From Galaxea fascicularis (taxonomy: Eukaryota; Cnidaria; Anthozoa; Scleractinia; Euphylliidae): a stretch of 64,000 nucleotides of DNA. The stretch's first letter is position 1. Every line of letters begins with the position of its first letter. The notes beneath the pieces are model-generated. The model searched no databases and was not told where the DNA came from. It worked only from the letters and a program-made list of their open reading frames with translations. The translations under genes were made by a program, and so were the position numbers. The stretch spans positions 2,587,444 to 2,651,443 of the forward strand of contig OX419338.1 of NCBI GenBank assembly GCA_948470475.1, in the 5' to 3' direction. Shown piece after piece: positions 11,136 to 23,165 of this stretch.

Positions 11136-11252
11136 ATGTGTCATGATGGTCGACAGCTTTTCCGAGCTTCTTGTTCAACTGCAAGACATGTTGTCAGGGA
11201 TTTAGGGATTTTTCTTGGCTGTTTCGGGCCAAGGCTTATCCTGGGACAATGA
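11136..11252 (+). promoter_or_regulatory. Two overlapping upstream ORFs in the sestrin leader
   Basis: An ATG at 11136 opens a 38-codon frame that stops at 11250-11252, so its TGA overlaps the sestrin ATG (ATGA). A second frame at 11143-11205 begins with two ATGs and encodes 20 residues. Both lie only within the transcript if transcription starts upstream of 11136, which the sequence cannot show. This arrangement would reduce or condition sestrin translation. Confidence 0.4.
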
Positions 11253-14200
11253 ACGATGAAGAAGACATATCCAGTGAGATAGATTCGTTGAGAGATTTGT
11301 GTGGCTTGCAAACCAGGGACGAGAACACCCGGCATCAGTTTCTCGAATCGTTAGGGAAAACACTGAAAGCGTGGACAAACAGAAGACGAGATAATGTTGA
11401 AAATGGATTTGAGAGCTTTCTTTCGGGCCTTTTGCCTTGCATTTTACGGCTTTCATTACGGAGTCCCTTTTCAGATATCAGGGAAAGTTGTTCAGGGCTG
11501 CTTACCGCCGTGAAGGTAATAAAAATTTGGGTTCTTGTGACCAAGAATAACTTAATGGCTGCTGATGGAAAACTTTTTCCTCTCGTTTTAGGAAAAGGGA
11601 ATAAAGGTTCCACGAACGGTTTACAAGGGACCTACAATATTTATTCCATCTAAAGAGGTATTTGTTGATTTGTATGTTTCTTGTCGTTACAATGGCATTA
11701 AACGAAGTTGTTTTGGTTCGGAATTTGGGGTTAATAGAAGAAACGATATCGTGTGATCCGCACGACTGAGTGCACGAAAATGTACCAAAATTGTTAAGTA
11801 ACATTCTTGTGCTTGCCGCCATTAATCAGATTTATTGATAGTATAGTTGTAGCTTATTGTTCATGTAAAGAAAAAAATACAGGAATAGATTTTTTTGTTG
11901 AAGTGGATCCCAATCAACTATGTGAAACTACTTTTATTACATCTAACTTTTGTTTGTATGAGAGCTCTTCGCATTATGAGTTTGCCCTTAAGATCAGTCA
12001 ATTATACGGTAGAAGAAATACCGCATATAGTGAACATAGATTAATTAAAGTTTCAATTTATTACAGCAAGTACCTTCTTTTTATCTAAGCCCTGCAAGGG
12101 ATGGCAAAATTTGGTGCAAGAGTATCTCCTCATGCGACCTCTTGTCAAAACATGATTAAGCTGCGACTGGGCACCTTTCGATGAAGTCTTTGAAAAGGCG
12201 AAACTTATCTGTCCAAATTGAAACAAAATGCCCCATTTTTAGGATAGTACACCTGTGTTTTGTTCGCAAAAGCCATTAAGATAATCATGCAAATTACAGT
12301 TGGACATGTTTTAATTGATTTATGGACAGTTGATTCGTCGTGGGGTTAGAAGCTTGTTTGTCTTCAGATTCAGTAATTCTGTTATCGCTTTGGGGTAATC
12401 CCTGAATGGCTGTTGTGTTCAGAATTTATCTGACAATTCGCTGATTGTTATTTTGTACCGGGGAAACCCGCTTTTTCGTTTTGACTGTCTTGTTTTTGCG
12501 GTAGCGTTTAATTGGCGGATTAATTCGGCAGAGATGATCACGATGAGTTAAAGTATCCCTCACATCTTATGTGATACACCAGGGACCCGTGTCTCGAAAC
12601 TCCCGAAACTTTTCGAGTCTATTTCGGGTGCTCTAATTTCCTATTTATTTCGAAAACAAAGACGTTTTTGGGTATGAAATTTTGCAGCAAATCTGCCCTT
12701 TCGTTACTTGAAATCAAAGTGAAAGGCTAGGATTTCAGAATGAGCGGTCGCAGTTTTTGAAATGCCTTTACGGGCCCGAAAAGTTTACGGCACTTTCGAG
12801 AAACGAGCCCCTGGAGAAGATGGTGGTAGATTCACTCAGATAAATAAGCTTAGAGCTGTAGGCTCCAGTTAATGACCTTCACATTCGTTACAGAACAGAA
12901 AGATGGAATTAATGTTTTGTAACAAATGTTTATTTTGTGTATCTAAAATGTGTGTAGTAAACGTAAAATGCCATTTTCAAGTGTCAAGGAAGATGATGCA
13001 ATCACACTAGGTGTTCTCGTGGGGGTCATTAAAAGCAGTGACTGTTATGGTGTCTTAGTTGAATTCCTGCTACAATTGTTTACGTTCATCCCAGAAGCAA
13101 TTCATTAGCAGTACAAGTAGCAGTACAGATGTAACAAATGCAGAATGAACCGTTAACTGACAAGGTTTATTAATTTTCTGTTTAACTCTTAAAATTAATT
13201 CCCAGTGTCAGTTTTCTATGACCTTTTGTGGGTGATGCAAGAATTACGCATGAGAGCGATTAAGAGTTCTTGATGACTGCAAAAATAGGCTGAGTGTTAG
13301 AGCAAGCTGAATTATTGTAAACTTAATTTGCCTCTTTTTTCTGAGAGGTACAGGGGTGTATGACAACTGTCAACAGTCATGTTGTGTAAATGTTACTATA
13401 GCATGATGGGAAATGAGCTACTGAGTAGATTATTGTTTCCTCATAAAAGTCAAAAGTCCATCTCAGTGTTGCAGCAGTTAGCTTTTGTGTTTACATGAGA
13501 AGTGTATTAGAGAGACCTTTCATCATGTACAAATTGAATCAGGCTGAGGAGAGCTTGTGTACTGATATTGTCATCTACTTTTAGGTTGTAACCATGGACA
13601 CTGATGATGAGCAAGTTCTCAGTTTGCTTGTGGAGTCTTTCCTTCTCAGTGGACGAGTCACAAATGTCAATAGCCTCATTGCATTTCATCCTCAGTATCT
13701 TGAATGTTTTCTGAGGACAGAATATTTTATGTTTAAAGGAGAAGGCCCTCTACCTTTTGACTGGAGATGTTATATTGCTATCATGGTAAGAGACTATTGT
13801 CAAACCATGATTGGCATCAGAGTTGCCACTTGTATGTGAACAACCAGTGTTATTTTCCTGAGACTGCTTCTCAAAGCAATCTTAATTTCCAAAAATGCAT
13901 TCTTTGCAAATTGTCAAGTGGAAGAGTTGATCTTTGCAGCTTACTGCGTTTTCTGTCTTATTTAAGGCTGCAAGCAGGCATCGTTGCTGTTATTTGGTAA
14001 GTTTTTCTACGTATACTTGTGATTCACAGAAGGCATCATTGTTGTGTCAAACACATAACAGTGAATGAATATGTAATAGTACATGTATTTAGTTTGAAAG
14101 GGAACTTGAAGTGGCAGCTTGGGAAAGTTTGCCAATACAATCTTTTACATTTGCTGTACTTTGTTGTGAGGGAATCAATATTCTGATCCTTGATTTTTCA

Positions 14201-17200
14201 TTTATGTAAACTCCTTGTATAATACTTTGGCACTCATTGGTACAGTTTTTTGATGTTTTATTGACACTTTGCAGCTGTAGATTGGAAACTCACTGAGAGA
14301 TTTCTAACTAGCTGTTTACCTTGGACGTAATGAGAAGAACATGTGCTGTTATAGGTGATATCATAACGTCTTGTATTTGTGTTTACAGGTGCAGCTGTAT
14401 GAGCTAGAGTTCCTTAAACAGCAGGGAGACAAAACCTGGTTGCATGGTGTTGAGGATATTCCAGCTAAACTAAGAGCTCTATGTGAAATAAACAAAATCC
14501 TGGCACATCAACCATGGTTAATCAGTGCAAGGCATATTGAGGTAGATGACTTGTATATGTTGCATTCATTTTGACCTGTACCTGAATGTCTAGGATGTTC
14601 TTCACATTAATATGCAATTGGTTTGAATGTTTTTAAGCTGTGTGACATATATTTTGCGAGAAAGGAGATCAACTCAATTTAATTAACCCACTGTTGAAAA
14701 TCTCTAAAATGTGAAGGTTTTTTTATTATTATGTTTCTTTAATTGTCTACATTTTAGAACCCAGCATTTTTTATGTCAGGGCATCTTATTAGAAAATAAA
14801 AACTTGTTGCTTGTGCATTGTTTGAGTTACATGTAATCAGGGCTTGAGACTAACTCTTCAGCTCACTAGCCCAGTGACTAGTACATGTGTTTTATTCACT
14901 AGCCAAAACCACTTTCTTACTTGCCAGATTTGTTTCTTAGTTATTTTTCATCCTGTCAATAAGTTTCAATACCTTTTCTGCGACCACAATATCTGAACTT
15001 ATCGCCAAATCAGTCTTTTCCCTTAGGAGTTGGCTTATGCGTTCTTATTAAGAAGAGATATGAAACAAATGTTATTAATTTTTACTAATCCATAATTCAT
15101 CTGATTTTTGTTAAAAATTAATTTCCAAATTCATAATTTATCGGATTTCTATTAGGGTTTACAGAGGTATGCATGTGTCTTCAATGTGTGGTTCCAGAAA
15201 ATATCCATACCCCCCCCACGGAAGACTTTTTGATTTGCACCCCCCTCCCCCTAGGATTTTCCGTTCCAGAGGGGTCTTTGATGACCCCCCCTCCCCTCCG
15301 GAATTTCCAGAAGTTTTGTACTTATAAAAAAGAAAGTGAATACCAACTTAGTTACGTAAATACGATAGAATTTTATTACAACAGTGTAAACATTAAGGTT
15401 AACTTTAACAAAAATATAATGCTTTGATAAGTTTATTATCCAGCTAAACTTTTAGCTTCTTCTCCATCAACTTTGCAAATTATGTTTGTGTTGTTTTTAT
15501 GTAAGATTATAAGCTTAAACATTTGGGTAGCACGTCAACTGTTTCGCGTTTTTGTGCAAACTCCGATGAGAACATTTCACTCGCTTAAACAACTTCGCAA
15601 ACAATAGTAAAGTAAACAGAAACTTACAAGGTTCCTTTGTCTATACATTTTGTCAGTTTCTTCGGGTTGATTCTTATTTAAGGACCAAAAACTTCACTAA
15701 CAGACATGTTAACGCGGTAGGTTTCGTGAACGTTGTCACGATGTACCAGCCAGGTAGCCAGGCCTTCTGAAGGTTGAATGAAAATGAGACAAAGCTGGAA
15801 GTCTGGAGACGAGACTGCAGTTGAGACCACCATTTTAAATGTTTTGAAGAAAGTAGCTTCGGGAGATTGTAGCACTAGCTAACTCAAAGAAAAAAAGAAA
15901 CATTGAAGCTAATAATGTGAACTTTATCTCAATGGCCAGGAGTACTGACTTTTGTTTCAAAACAACGTATGTATGTTTTTGTGCTTCAGATCAATCGTAC
16001 GTTGCTTTCAATGTTTTGTACATGGTTCGTGACCCTTTGGAAAAGTAGTTCCCCACGAAACCCCCTACCCTTCGGAAATTACTGCCCTTTAACCCCCCGT
16101 CCCCCTCGGAATTTCCAATGATCTTCCGTGGGGGGGTATGGATATTTTCTGGAACCACACAATACCATAAATTTATTGGTCAGAAACATGATCAATAATT
16201 AATGAATTTTTCAAAGAATTGGTAACTTTCAAATATGGTTTTCGTAGCACTTCTAGTAACTTGTAACTCAACAACTGGTGAGCTAAAGATGTTATTTCTT
16301 TAATTATTGAGGTACAGTTAATGCCATAATCACAGCTATGACAAAATTCTCAAATCTGATTGGCTATCACTAGCTATGACTTAAGCATTAATAGGATAGT
16401 GTAACTGGACATTGTACAAGTCATACAAGTCCATTGTGCACATGCTGTAAGAGTTCAGTTGCACTATAAACAAGTTCTTTTTTTTTTTTAAATTTTGCTA
16501 TGGATAATGTGTTATTTTTTCCTGAAAAGGTTTCCTCATTTTGACTCCTGAATTTTGTTATCGATAAAATTAACTGGTAACGGGACTGTGTGTCGCCCAA
16601 TTTGGTCTGTAATCATACTTGTGATGAAACAAATCCGACTCCCTCTACTTGGTCTTCTGATTTTGTTTATCACTTGTATGATTACAGACTGGATTGTACT
16701 CCACTCAGCCCTATTACCATTATATATGGGGTATTGTTTCTTGTCTTAAAATTACTTTTTTTTCTTTTCTGCTGTTACAGAAACTCCTTAAAGGTCAAGA
16801 CAACTGGTCATTGTCAGAACTGATCCAAGCCATTGTTATCCTGACCCACACTCATAGCCTGTGCAGCTTTGTATATGGCTGTGGTATTACCCCAGAAATA
16901 GACCGCGATGGAGGCCACACCTTCAAACCCCCATCTGTATCTGATTCCAACCGGAGTAGCATTGATGGAGATGACCTTCCTATGAATGGCTTGCACAGTC
17001 GATCATGTATGACTGAGTTGGTAGAAAAAATGAAAGAAGTGGAAGCAGAGCATAATGCTCTCATGGAGACGACTCAAGAAGAATTGTTTCAGGAATTTGA
17101 AAAAGTGGAGAGCGGAGAAGGTATGTAACAAGGGGAAGCTTGGAATCACCAAAAGTCATTTCAAGTTTATGTTGTTGTCACTCTCTCGTGCCTTAATGAT

Positions 17201-19094
17201 ATTGTTTACTAAACTCAAAGGTTAGTTACTCAGGTTGGTCTTCATGAGATCATCGTGATTGTGCCTTGGTTGATTACCTGAACCTTCTTTCATTGCTTGT
17301 GATAACCAACAACACTCCTTTCCTTTTTTAGATTATTCATTTGTTTACTCCACATTATCATAATAAATAAGATATATCACAATGCTTAAGAAAGGGGAAG
17401 TAGTTGAGAAGGACATGATATAGTAAACTAATTATATGCCCTTTTTAATAATTAAAAAGGGTATATAATTGGTTTACTATATCAATTATTGCAATGCATA
17501 ATTTGTTAAGATAAAAAAAGGAAAACTTATTTTAAATAGAGGAGATGAGAAAAGTTTTACATGGTCACATGGTAGTGATGACTGGAAGAGAGCTCTTTTA
17601 CCAGCAGAAGCCTTACCTGAGCAATCACTCTACACAGATTGCTTTTGATTATAGCAGCATCAACTGTTTGCACCAATAGGTAAGGTCTGTTTTTCTTGTG
17701 TTTTAGTTGCTACAGAGAAGGACAAAGTAACCTCAGCTGATGAAACTCCGCAGCCAGGAATTGCTCGATACCTGGAGGATGCTTCTTTTGGTTATAGTGA
17801 CTTTGCCAGCAGAGATCAGAACAAGGGTATCTCGACATTCAAAGTTCAGGATTACTCATGGGAGGAGCATGGGTTCTCACTTATTAACAGACTCTACCCA
17901 GATATTGGTCAGATGCTGGATGACAAGTTTAGCTGTGCCATAAACCTGACTTATCACACGTGAGTTCTTTATCATCAAATGCTGGGACTTACTTATGTAT
18001 GTGCTAGGTATACTAGATGTAATAGTGGTATTCATGGTGTTGGATCTAACACTTGTTAGTATTCCCCTGGGCCTGTTTTGCACGGGAATTTAGGTCCAGA
18101 ATTTGCATTTTGTAAGCGACACTTGGCAAATGTCATTTTCTGTGTTTTACACGCTTGAACCTTCAACAAGATGCGCTTCTCGTAGTTGTTCGTTCTTTCA
18201 GTCACTGGCAGTCTGCCAGAAAATCGTACTAAGCTTCCTCTAAATGCGCCACAACAATGTAAGTGTACTGCATTTTCGATCGGTTTTTCGGTTTTTGTTT
18301 TCCTTATAGTTTGTACATTTTGTAAGTTATCTTTGTTTGTATGTTTTCAGTTAAAACCTTCTTTGCCTCATCAGTAGCTGTAGCACAACAAAGTGGAAAG
18401 TGTTTTTTAATTAATTGCGTGAATTAGAAGTGTTCGCCTCCGGTGGTTACACATGGTGACAGTGTTAGTACTGTCTGTGGCAGTGGTGTTGGGAATATCG
18501 GTGGTAGTGGTAGTGATAGTGATGTACCTTTGCATTTATTTCATATTTGATAAAAATAAAGTGAAACACTAAATGCAGTTGTAAAAGTTAAAGATAAACT
18601 TTGTCGAATCATTTCCAGCAATTTTCATGTTTTTACTTTTACTCTGGTATCAAACAATGCTCAGTCATTGGTGAACGTGTTCTGAAAATTTTTTTTGACA
18701 TACAAGAACTTTCTCATAACTTGTTCACCATTGACTCAGCATATGTTTGATATCACTGAGTAAAAAAGATTGGCATTGTAACAGTGATGGAAAATGGTGT
18801 TAGCCATCTTAAGTGGCTTGTCATTTACTTTCTATACTTGTAAAGTAGTTTTCAATTTAGTGTCGTAAAAGCAAAACTAAAGCAAAAATTATTACTCTGA
18901 CCAATCGCAACAGACAGAAATAATACAATGAGCCAATCAGAATTAAAAGCAATTACATGTAACCGGTGCCAAGTGTGGGAAAATGTGTGAGCAACCACCG
19001 ACCAGTTGGCTGAGAACTGCCGACTGGTTGGTTCAGTTGGTAGGGTGCTGGACTACAGTGCGGGAGGTCGTGGGTTCAAGCCCCGGCCGGACCT

Positions 19095-19131
<37 letters not shown>

Positions 19132-22100
19132 TCCTTTGCAAGGACATCTGCAAATAGTTAGACTTTCTAGTCTTCTCGGATAAAGATGATAAACCGTAGG
19201 TCCTGTCTCACAATTCTTCACAGTTGATTCTGTGGGACGTTAAAGAACCAACTAGGGACGTAACGAACCCTGGCTGTGACCATTCCTAGTGCTGGCCTGT
19301 TCTATTCAGCAAAGTGGCCGGCTTGGCGTGATATCCCAAAAAGGCTTATGGTGTATGAGGCCACACGCGTAACAGCCATAAGTCAGTGGGACTTTGTCAA
19401 GTGCTGAAATCATGTAGATGTAGATGTAGATTGGTTTTGGTGTTGCTTCTTCTTGGTTGAGTAAATGGCACAAATTTTGCTGGCAAATCACAGAGCGAAG
19501 ACATGCAAAACCAAAGGAAATACAATTACCATTCGACAGTCAAACAAAAACCACTCTATTAGATAGGAGTTGATAAATATCCCTCAAAGTAGTTTATTAC
19601 ATCCCTTGCATTTTCAGGCTTGGCAAGGTGAAGAATGTAGACACGTCAACTTTTCGAATGGCCACATGGAACTACATTCATCTGATATTTGGTATCTACC
19701 ATGATGACTATCTCTACACTGAGGTAATTTGTCAAGGCTCTTCTGTATTGCATTTTAAAAATCTTGTGCTGTCTGCAAGAAATGGAGCTTTGTTTCCCTG
19801 TTTAAATACTGTATCTAAAATTTCGCCTTTCCATGTTTTCTCTTTGCAAGGTTAGTATGGTGCAAGAGAGTCGACTGTTGTTTAAATAAAATTACCATCC
19901 CTCTTGTCCTAAATAGATTTGTGTATTAAACCCTTGAGTTTGATTCAGTAACTGAATCTCATTTTGATCTTACTTGGTTTCATTGCTTTCATGAGCTACT
20001 GTTTTTCATTAATTTGGGAACACTGTAAATACATACCCGAAATAGCTATTGTATTTACAGTTCATTTTTCTCCTTAACAGGTAAACAAGCTTTTGGAAAG
20101 GTCATACAAAAAATATATCAAAGTGGTACGTTTGTGAGTTTTTGTTTACTCCTTCCATTTAGAGGGCTTGCTGGAAATTTTGTTGTGTAACAACACCTGC
20201 TAAAGACACCTGCACATTTCTTTCCTGAAGGTGGCTTGCTACCCTGAAAAGGTGTCTATAGACGATTATATGGGATTCATGCCAGATCTCACCCATTCAG
20301 AAAAGGTACGTCATTTTAACCCTTCAAACCCTAAGGTGAAAATTTAAATCTCAGTTGTTTCCCCTACATATTTCCTATAGAAGTAGTAGGGAGACATTGT
20401 TAGAAATATCTCTTACTAACCGAGTTCGAGGTCCGTACTATGTACTTATTGACTGAGTGGGAGGGGTGGACGGGAAAATATTTGGCTCGAGGTCATGGCC
20501 GGTACGGACCTCGCTGCGCTCGGTCCGTGCGCCCTGACCGAGAGCCAAATATTTTCCCGTCCGGCCCGACCTAACTCAGTCAATAAGCATTTTATCATAT
20601 GGCCTCCTTAGACTCTTCATGAGCGCGTAAAAGATTAACTTTTTACAAAAAAAGCGACTGATTTGCACATAAAATTGATCTAATATGTTGTTTGTATTTG
20701 CTTTCTGGTTTAAAATAAATTTACAAGGGTAGAAGCGACGAAATCCTCTAACATCGTATCGCGAAGGGCCGTACGTGTTCCTAACAGGGCCGTACGGCTT
20801 TTTCCGGCCCTGCTCGCGCCAATGCGTACGGCCCTCATACGGGTATTTTCTCAATAGTTTTAGAATGAAAGCGCGCGCGGGGCTGTACGGGTCATATGAT
20901 AATGTAAGTTACGGACCGAGTTTTTTCCCGTTCGCTTATGGCCCAAGCGCGAAGCGCGCGGGCCATAAATTAACGGGAAAAAACGAGGATCCGTAACTTA
21001 CAGTACGAACCGAGAAAACGAGGTTAGTGAGATATTAATTGTATCTTTGAGGTTGATCGGGCGCCCAGAAAAAGAATCGTTCAAATTTAGCGGGCCGTAC
21101 AAGAGAATACGGCCCGCAAAATTGACCAATTACAGCGCGCGTACTAACTGAAAGATATAATAATATCAAGGAAATTCATCGTGTGTGATCCTGTCCTCAA
21201 TTCTCGTGACCAATCTGTTTTATAAAGCGTTGATATTACAAGTTTGAAGCTGATCACTCTTGAGTGCTTACAACTGTCAGTGGTACCTAGACTTGAAATC
21301 ATTTTGGTAATGACCAGTGATTTCAATCAGTACATCCCTGAATTTTCACAACACTTTACAACACTTTAGTACTGGGTCACTGATCGTCTTTTTGGATCAA
21401 TGTCAGTAGGAAGTTTTGGCAAACAGGACGGCAACGGTAACAGTAACGAGAACGCGACAAAGCAATGGAGCATTTTCACATGACGTCACGGCGGCCATGT
21501 TGGTGTACCAAAACAAAGGAAAGGCGGCCATATTGGTGTACCAGGCTAACCCTCTGGGAATTGAACTCTATTTTTATGCAAATACTTTCTTTTGTTTCAT
21601 TAAACCAATATGGCCGCTGGTAACGTGAGTGAAAACGCTCTATAGCTTTAATGAGAAAAAACAATCGCTCCGCAAGTGCATTTTACATTTTGGTATATTT
21701 TTTTGCTGTCCTCTGGAAAACAACAACGTGAAATGGCCAAGTTTTATGTTTTCTTGAGATCTTGACCGCATGGCGGCAAAGTTTTCGTTCTTTTTTCTTA
21801 CTTGAGCGCCGTTTTTGATAATTTAGTTCCTGGACAGTTCGCCAGCATTTTCCAAGTTAATCAAATGATGATAATCGCGAAAGAGATACAGAAACTAGAA
21901 GTTATGTTTTGAGAAATGACGTTTTCGTGGCCGTCGCCGTTGTCACTGCTAAAACTCCCTAGTATCTGAACAACTGCACACCCTCCCCTCCCCTAACCCA
22001 ACAAGTTATAGGATGAGGTTGAGCATGATAGCGATAATTATCAAGGCCAAAGTTTGTGTTATCTGCCGAAGCCGAAGGCTGAGGCGGATAACACAAACTG

Positions 22101-22459
22101 AGGCCTTGATAATTATCGCTATCATGCGAAAACCGAATCCAATAATTGTTTTATTATGCATATTCCTGAGCTGCACTGGCGACTCCGCCATGACAAAACT
22201 GATCAAACTGCTAGTTAGTGTATTAGTTGACGTCACTTCTGCATGCATAAAACTATTGTCTGTAGGTATGACGTAAGAGAAACAGAGCTAGCAAGAATTA
22301 GCTGCGTGCTTATAGCCAATCAAAATCGAGCTGGTGACACCAATGTATAATGATGATAATTCTTGTTTACAGGTTCATATCAATCTTCTTCTGCTTGAGT
22401 CTCGCCTCCAAGCTGAGCTGCTCTATGCTCTCAGAGCAATCATGAAGTATATGACGTGA
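11249..22459 (+). CDS. SESN: Sestrin (complete, 10 exons, 518 aa)
   Basis: Exons: 11249-11515, 13585-13785, 13967-13996, 14389-14541, 16781-17120, 17707-17959, 19618-19723, 20081-20125, 20231-20305, 22373-22459. All junctions are GT/AG and the frame closes on TGA. Sestrins are stress-induced proteins that inhibit mTORC1 by binding GATOR2, and leucine releases them; the N-terminal half is an AhpD-like fold. Family signatures include [65 protein letters not shown] and the C-terminal [13 protein letters not shown]. Relative to human SESN2, the catalytic Cys125 is kept (Cys163), Tyr127 is kept (Tyr165), but His132 is Tyr170. Leucine-pocket Thr374, Thr377, Thr386, Arg390 and Glu451 are kept (412, 415, 424, 428, 489), while Leu389 is Phe427 and lid Trp444 is Met482. 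GATOR2-contact Asp406-Asp407 are kept (444-445). Exon 3 is only 30 nt. This is the only sestrin seen; vertebrates have three. Confidence 0.97.
11516..13584 (+). other. Sestrin intron 1 (2.1 kb)
   Basis: No repeat with clear ends and no exon-like segment was found. The sequence is AT-rich, with the donor GTAATA and an acceptor ending TTTTAG. Confidence 0.6.
15185..16161. mobile_element. MITE-like element in sestrin intron 4
   Basis: The ends form an inverted repeat: TGTGTGGTTCCAGAAAATAT at the left and its reverse complement at the right. The next 20 bases (ATCCATACCCCCCCACGGAAG-like) also match. C-rich then G-rich blocks lie inside each end. The 977-bp interior has no transposase similarity that I recognise. 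It sits within the intron spanning 14542-16780. Confidence 0.78.
17417..17483. repeat. AT-rich hairpin in sestrin intron 5
   Basis: GATATAGTAAACTAATTATA on the left pairs with TATAATTGGTTTACTATATC on the right around a centre in CCCTTTTTAATAATTAAAAAGGG. This near-perfect 67-bp palindrome is probably a minimal inverted-repeat element. Confidence 0.7.
19015..19437 (+). mobile_element. tRNA-derived SINE, full length, in sestrin intron 6
   Basis: The head carries pol III promoter boxes: A box TGGTTCAGTTGG at 19029-19040 and B box GGTTCAAGCCC at 19073-19083, at tRNA-like spacing. A body follows whose core (TCTGCAAATAGTTAGACTTT, GTGGGACGTTAAAGAACC) recurs on the opposite strand in other SINEs of this window. 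The tail is (TGTAGA)n. A near-full copy lies inverted at 35947-36320. Confidence 0.85.
20406..21035. mobile_element. Composite inverted-repeat element in sestrin intron 9
   Basis: Outer ends ATATCTCTTACTAACC and the reverse complement ATATCTCACTAACCTCG face each other. Within lie two strong sub-palindromes: GGGAAAATATTTGGCTC at about 20472 against GAGCCAAATATTTTCCC at 20540, and TAAGTTACGG at 20905 against CCGTAACTTA near 20991. CG-rich stretches (GCGCGAAGCGCGCGGG) contrast with the AT-rich intron. No ORF with known homology is seen. Confidence 0.65.
21425..21961. mobile_element. Copy D of the CGACGACG-ended element, with a nested MITE
   Basis: Flanks 21425-21467 and 21641-21961 together match copies A-C near 2058-3565 (AACAACAACGTGAAATGGCC, CAGCATTTTCCAAGTTAA, GCCGTCGCCGTTGTCACTGC). 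The break is occupied by a separate inverted-repeat element at 21468-21640. Confidence 0.75.
21468..21640. mobile_element. Nested 173-bp MITE
   Basis: The inverted ends are GAGCATTTTCAC at the left and GTGAAAACGCTC at the right, with inner matches such as GGCGGCCATGTTGG against CCAATATGGCCGC. It interrupts copy D, so it inserted later. No coding capacity is seen. Confidence 0.72.
22011..22140. repeat. Near-perfect long hairpin in sestrin intron 9
   Basis: GCATGATAGCGATAATTATC followed by AAGGCC, TTTGTGTTATC and GCCGAAGCC is mirrored by its reverse complement up to GATAATTATCGCTATCATGC. The 130-bp palindrome lies 230 bp before the last exon, so the pre-mRNA would carry a long stem. Confidence 0.8.
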
Positions 22460-23165
22460 GAAACATGTAAATACTTGATATATAGATATAAAGAGTATCT
22501 TTGAAGTTATCCGACATAAGGGATCCGCGTTATGTCCTCGCTAAATATATTTATTATAATAACTTCAGTTCCCTTAACCTATTCCTTTCTTGCAACAAAA
22601 TCTCTCTGAATAATTATGTTAGTCAATGAAGGAAAGGCGTTAAGTCTCCGTACCAAACAAGTTGTGTTGAAATAAGTCTTGTTTAGTTACAGAAAGTAAT
22701 GGTATTTTTTGGTCTTCATGTTTTAATAACTGGTTAGGCTGAAAACGAATCTGTTATTGGTGACGAGTTTCTTGATGTGTGTTGGTACACTTGTTGTTGC
22801 TAAATAGCCTAGGGTGCTCCAGAGCTCTTGGATTCTAATATGAATTGAATTACCACGCTTGTCAACGCATAAATCGAAAAAAGAAACGTAATCCCGATAA
22901 ACCAAAAAAATCGACGATGTGGATTGAGCACCATCAACCAGTGACGTTAAAGCTCTTTTCCTTGTAAGAAACTTGCTCAAGTTTGCGTTTCTGATGTTGA
23001 ACTACTATCTGTTAGTTGAATCAGTTAATCAGTTTGGTGTGTTTCATGTGCCTCTTAAAGACCTTGAATCGTCTTAGGTGTATCAGTGGTAAGAACTTAG
23101 AAGGGTGGAAAGCCGTTTATTGAGAACATTTTGATAGCCACTCTTATGATAGTAGTTATCGCTAA

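Noticed and set aside
19021..19090. Genuine tRNA gene
   Set aside because: The A and B boxes are followed by a SINE body and tail that recur elsewhere, and the cloverleaf is poor. The heads at 36272, 60611 and 61400 are rejected for the same reason.
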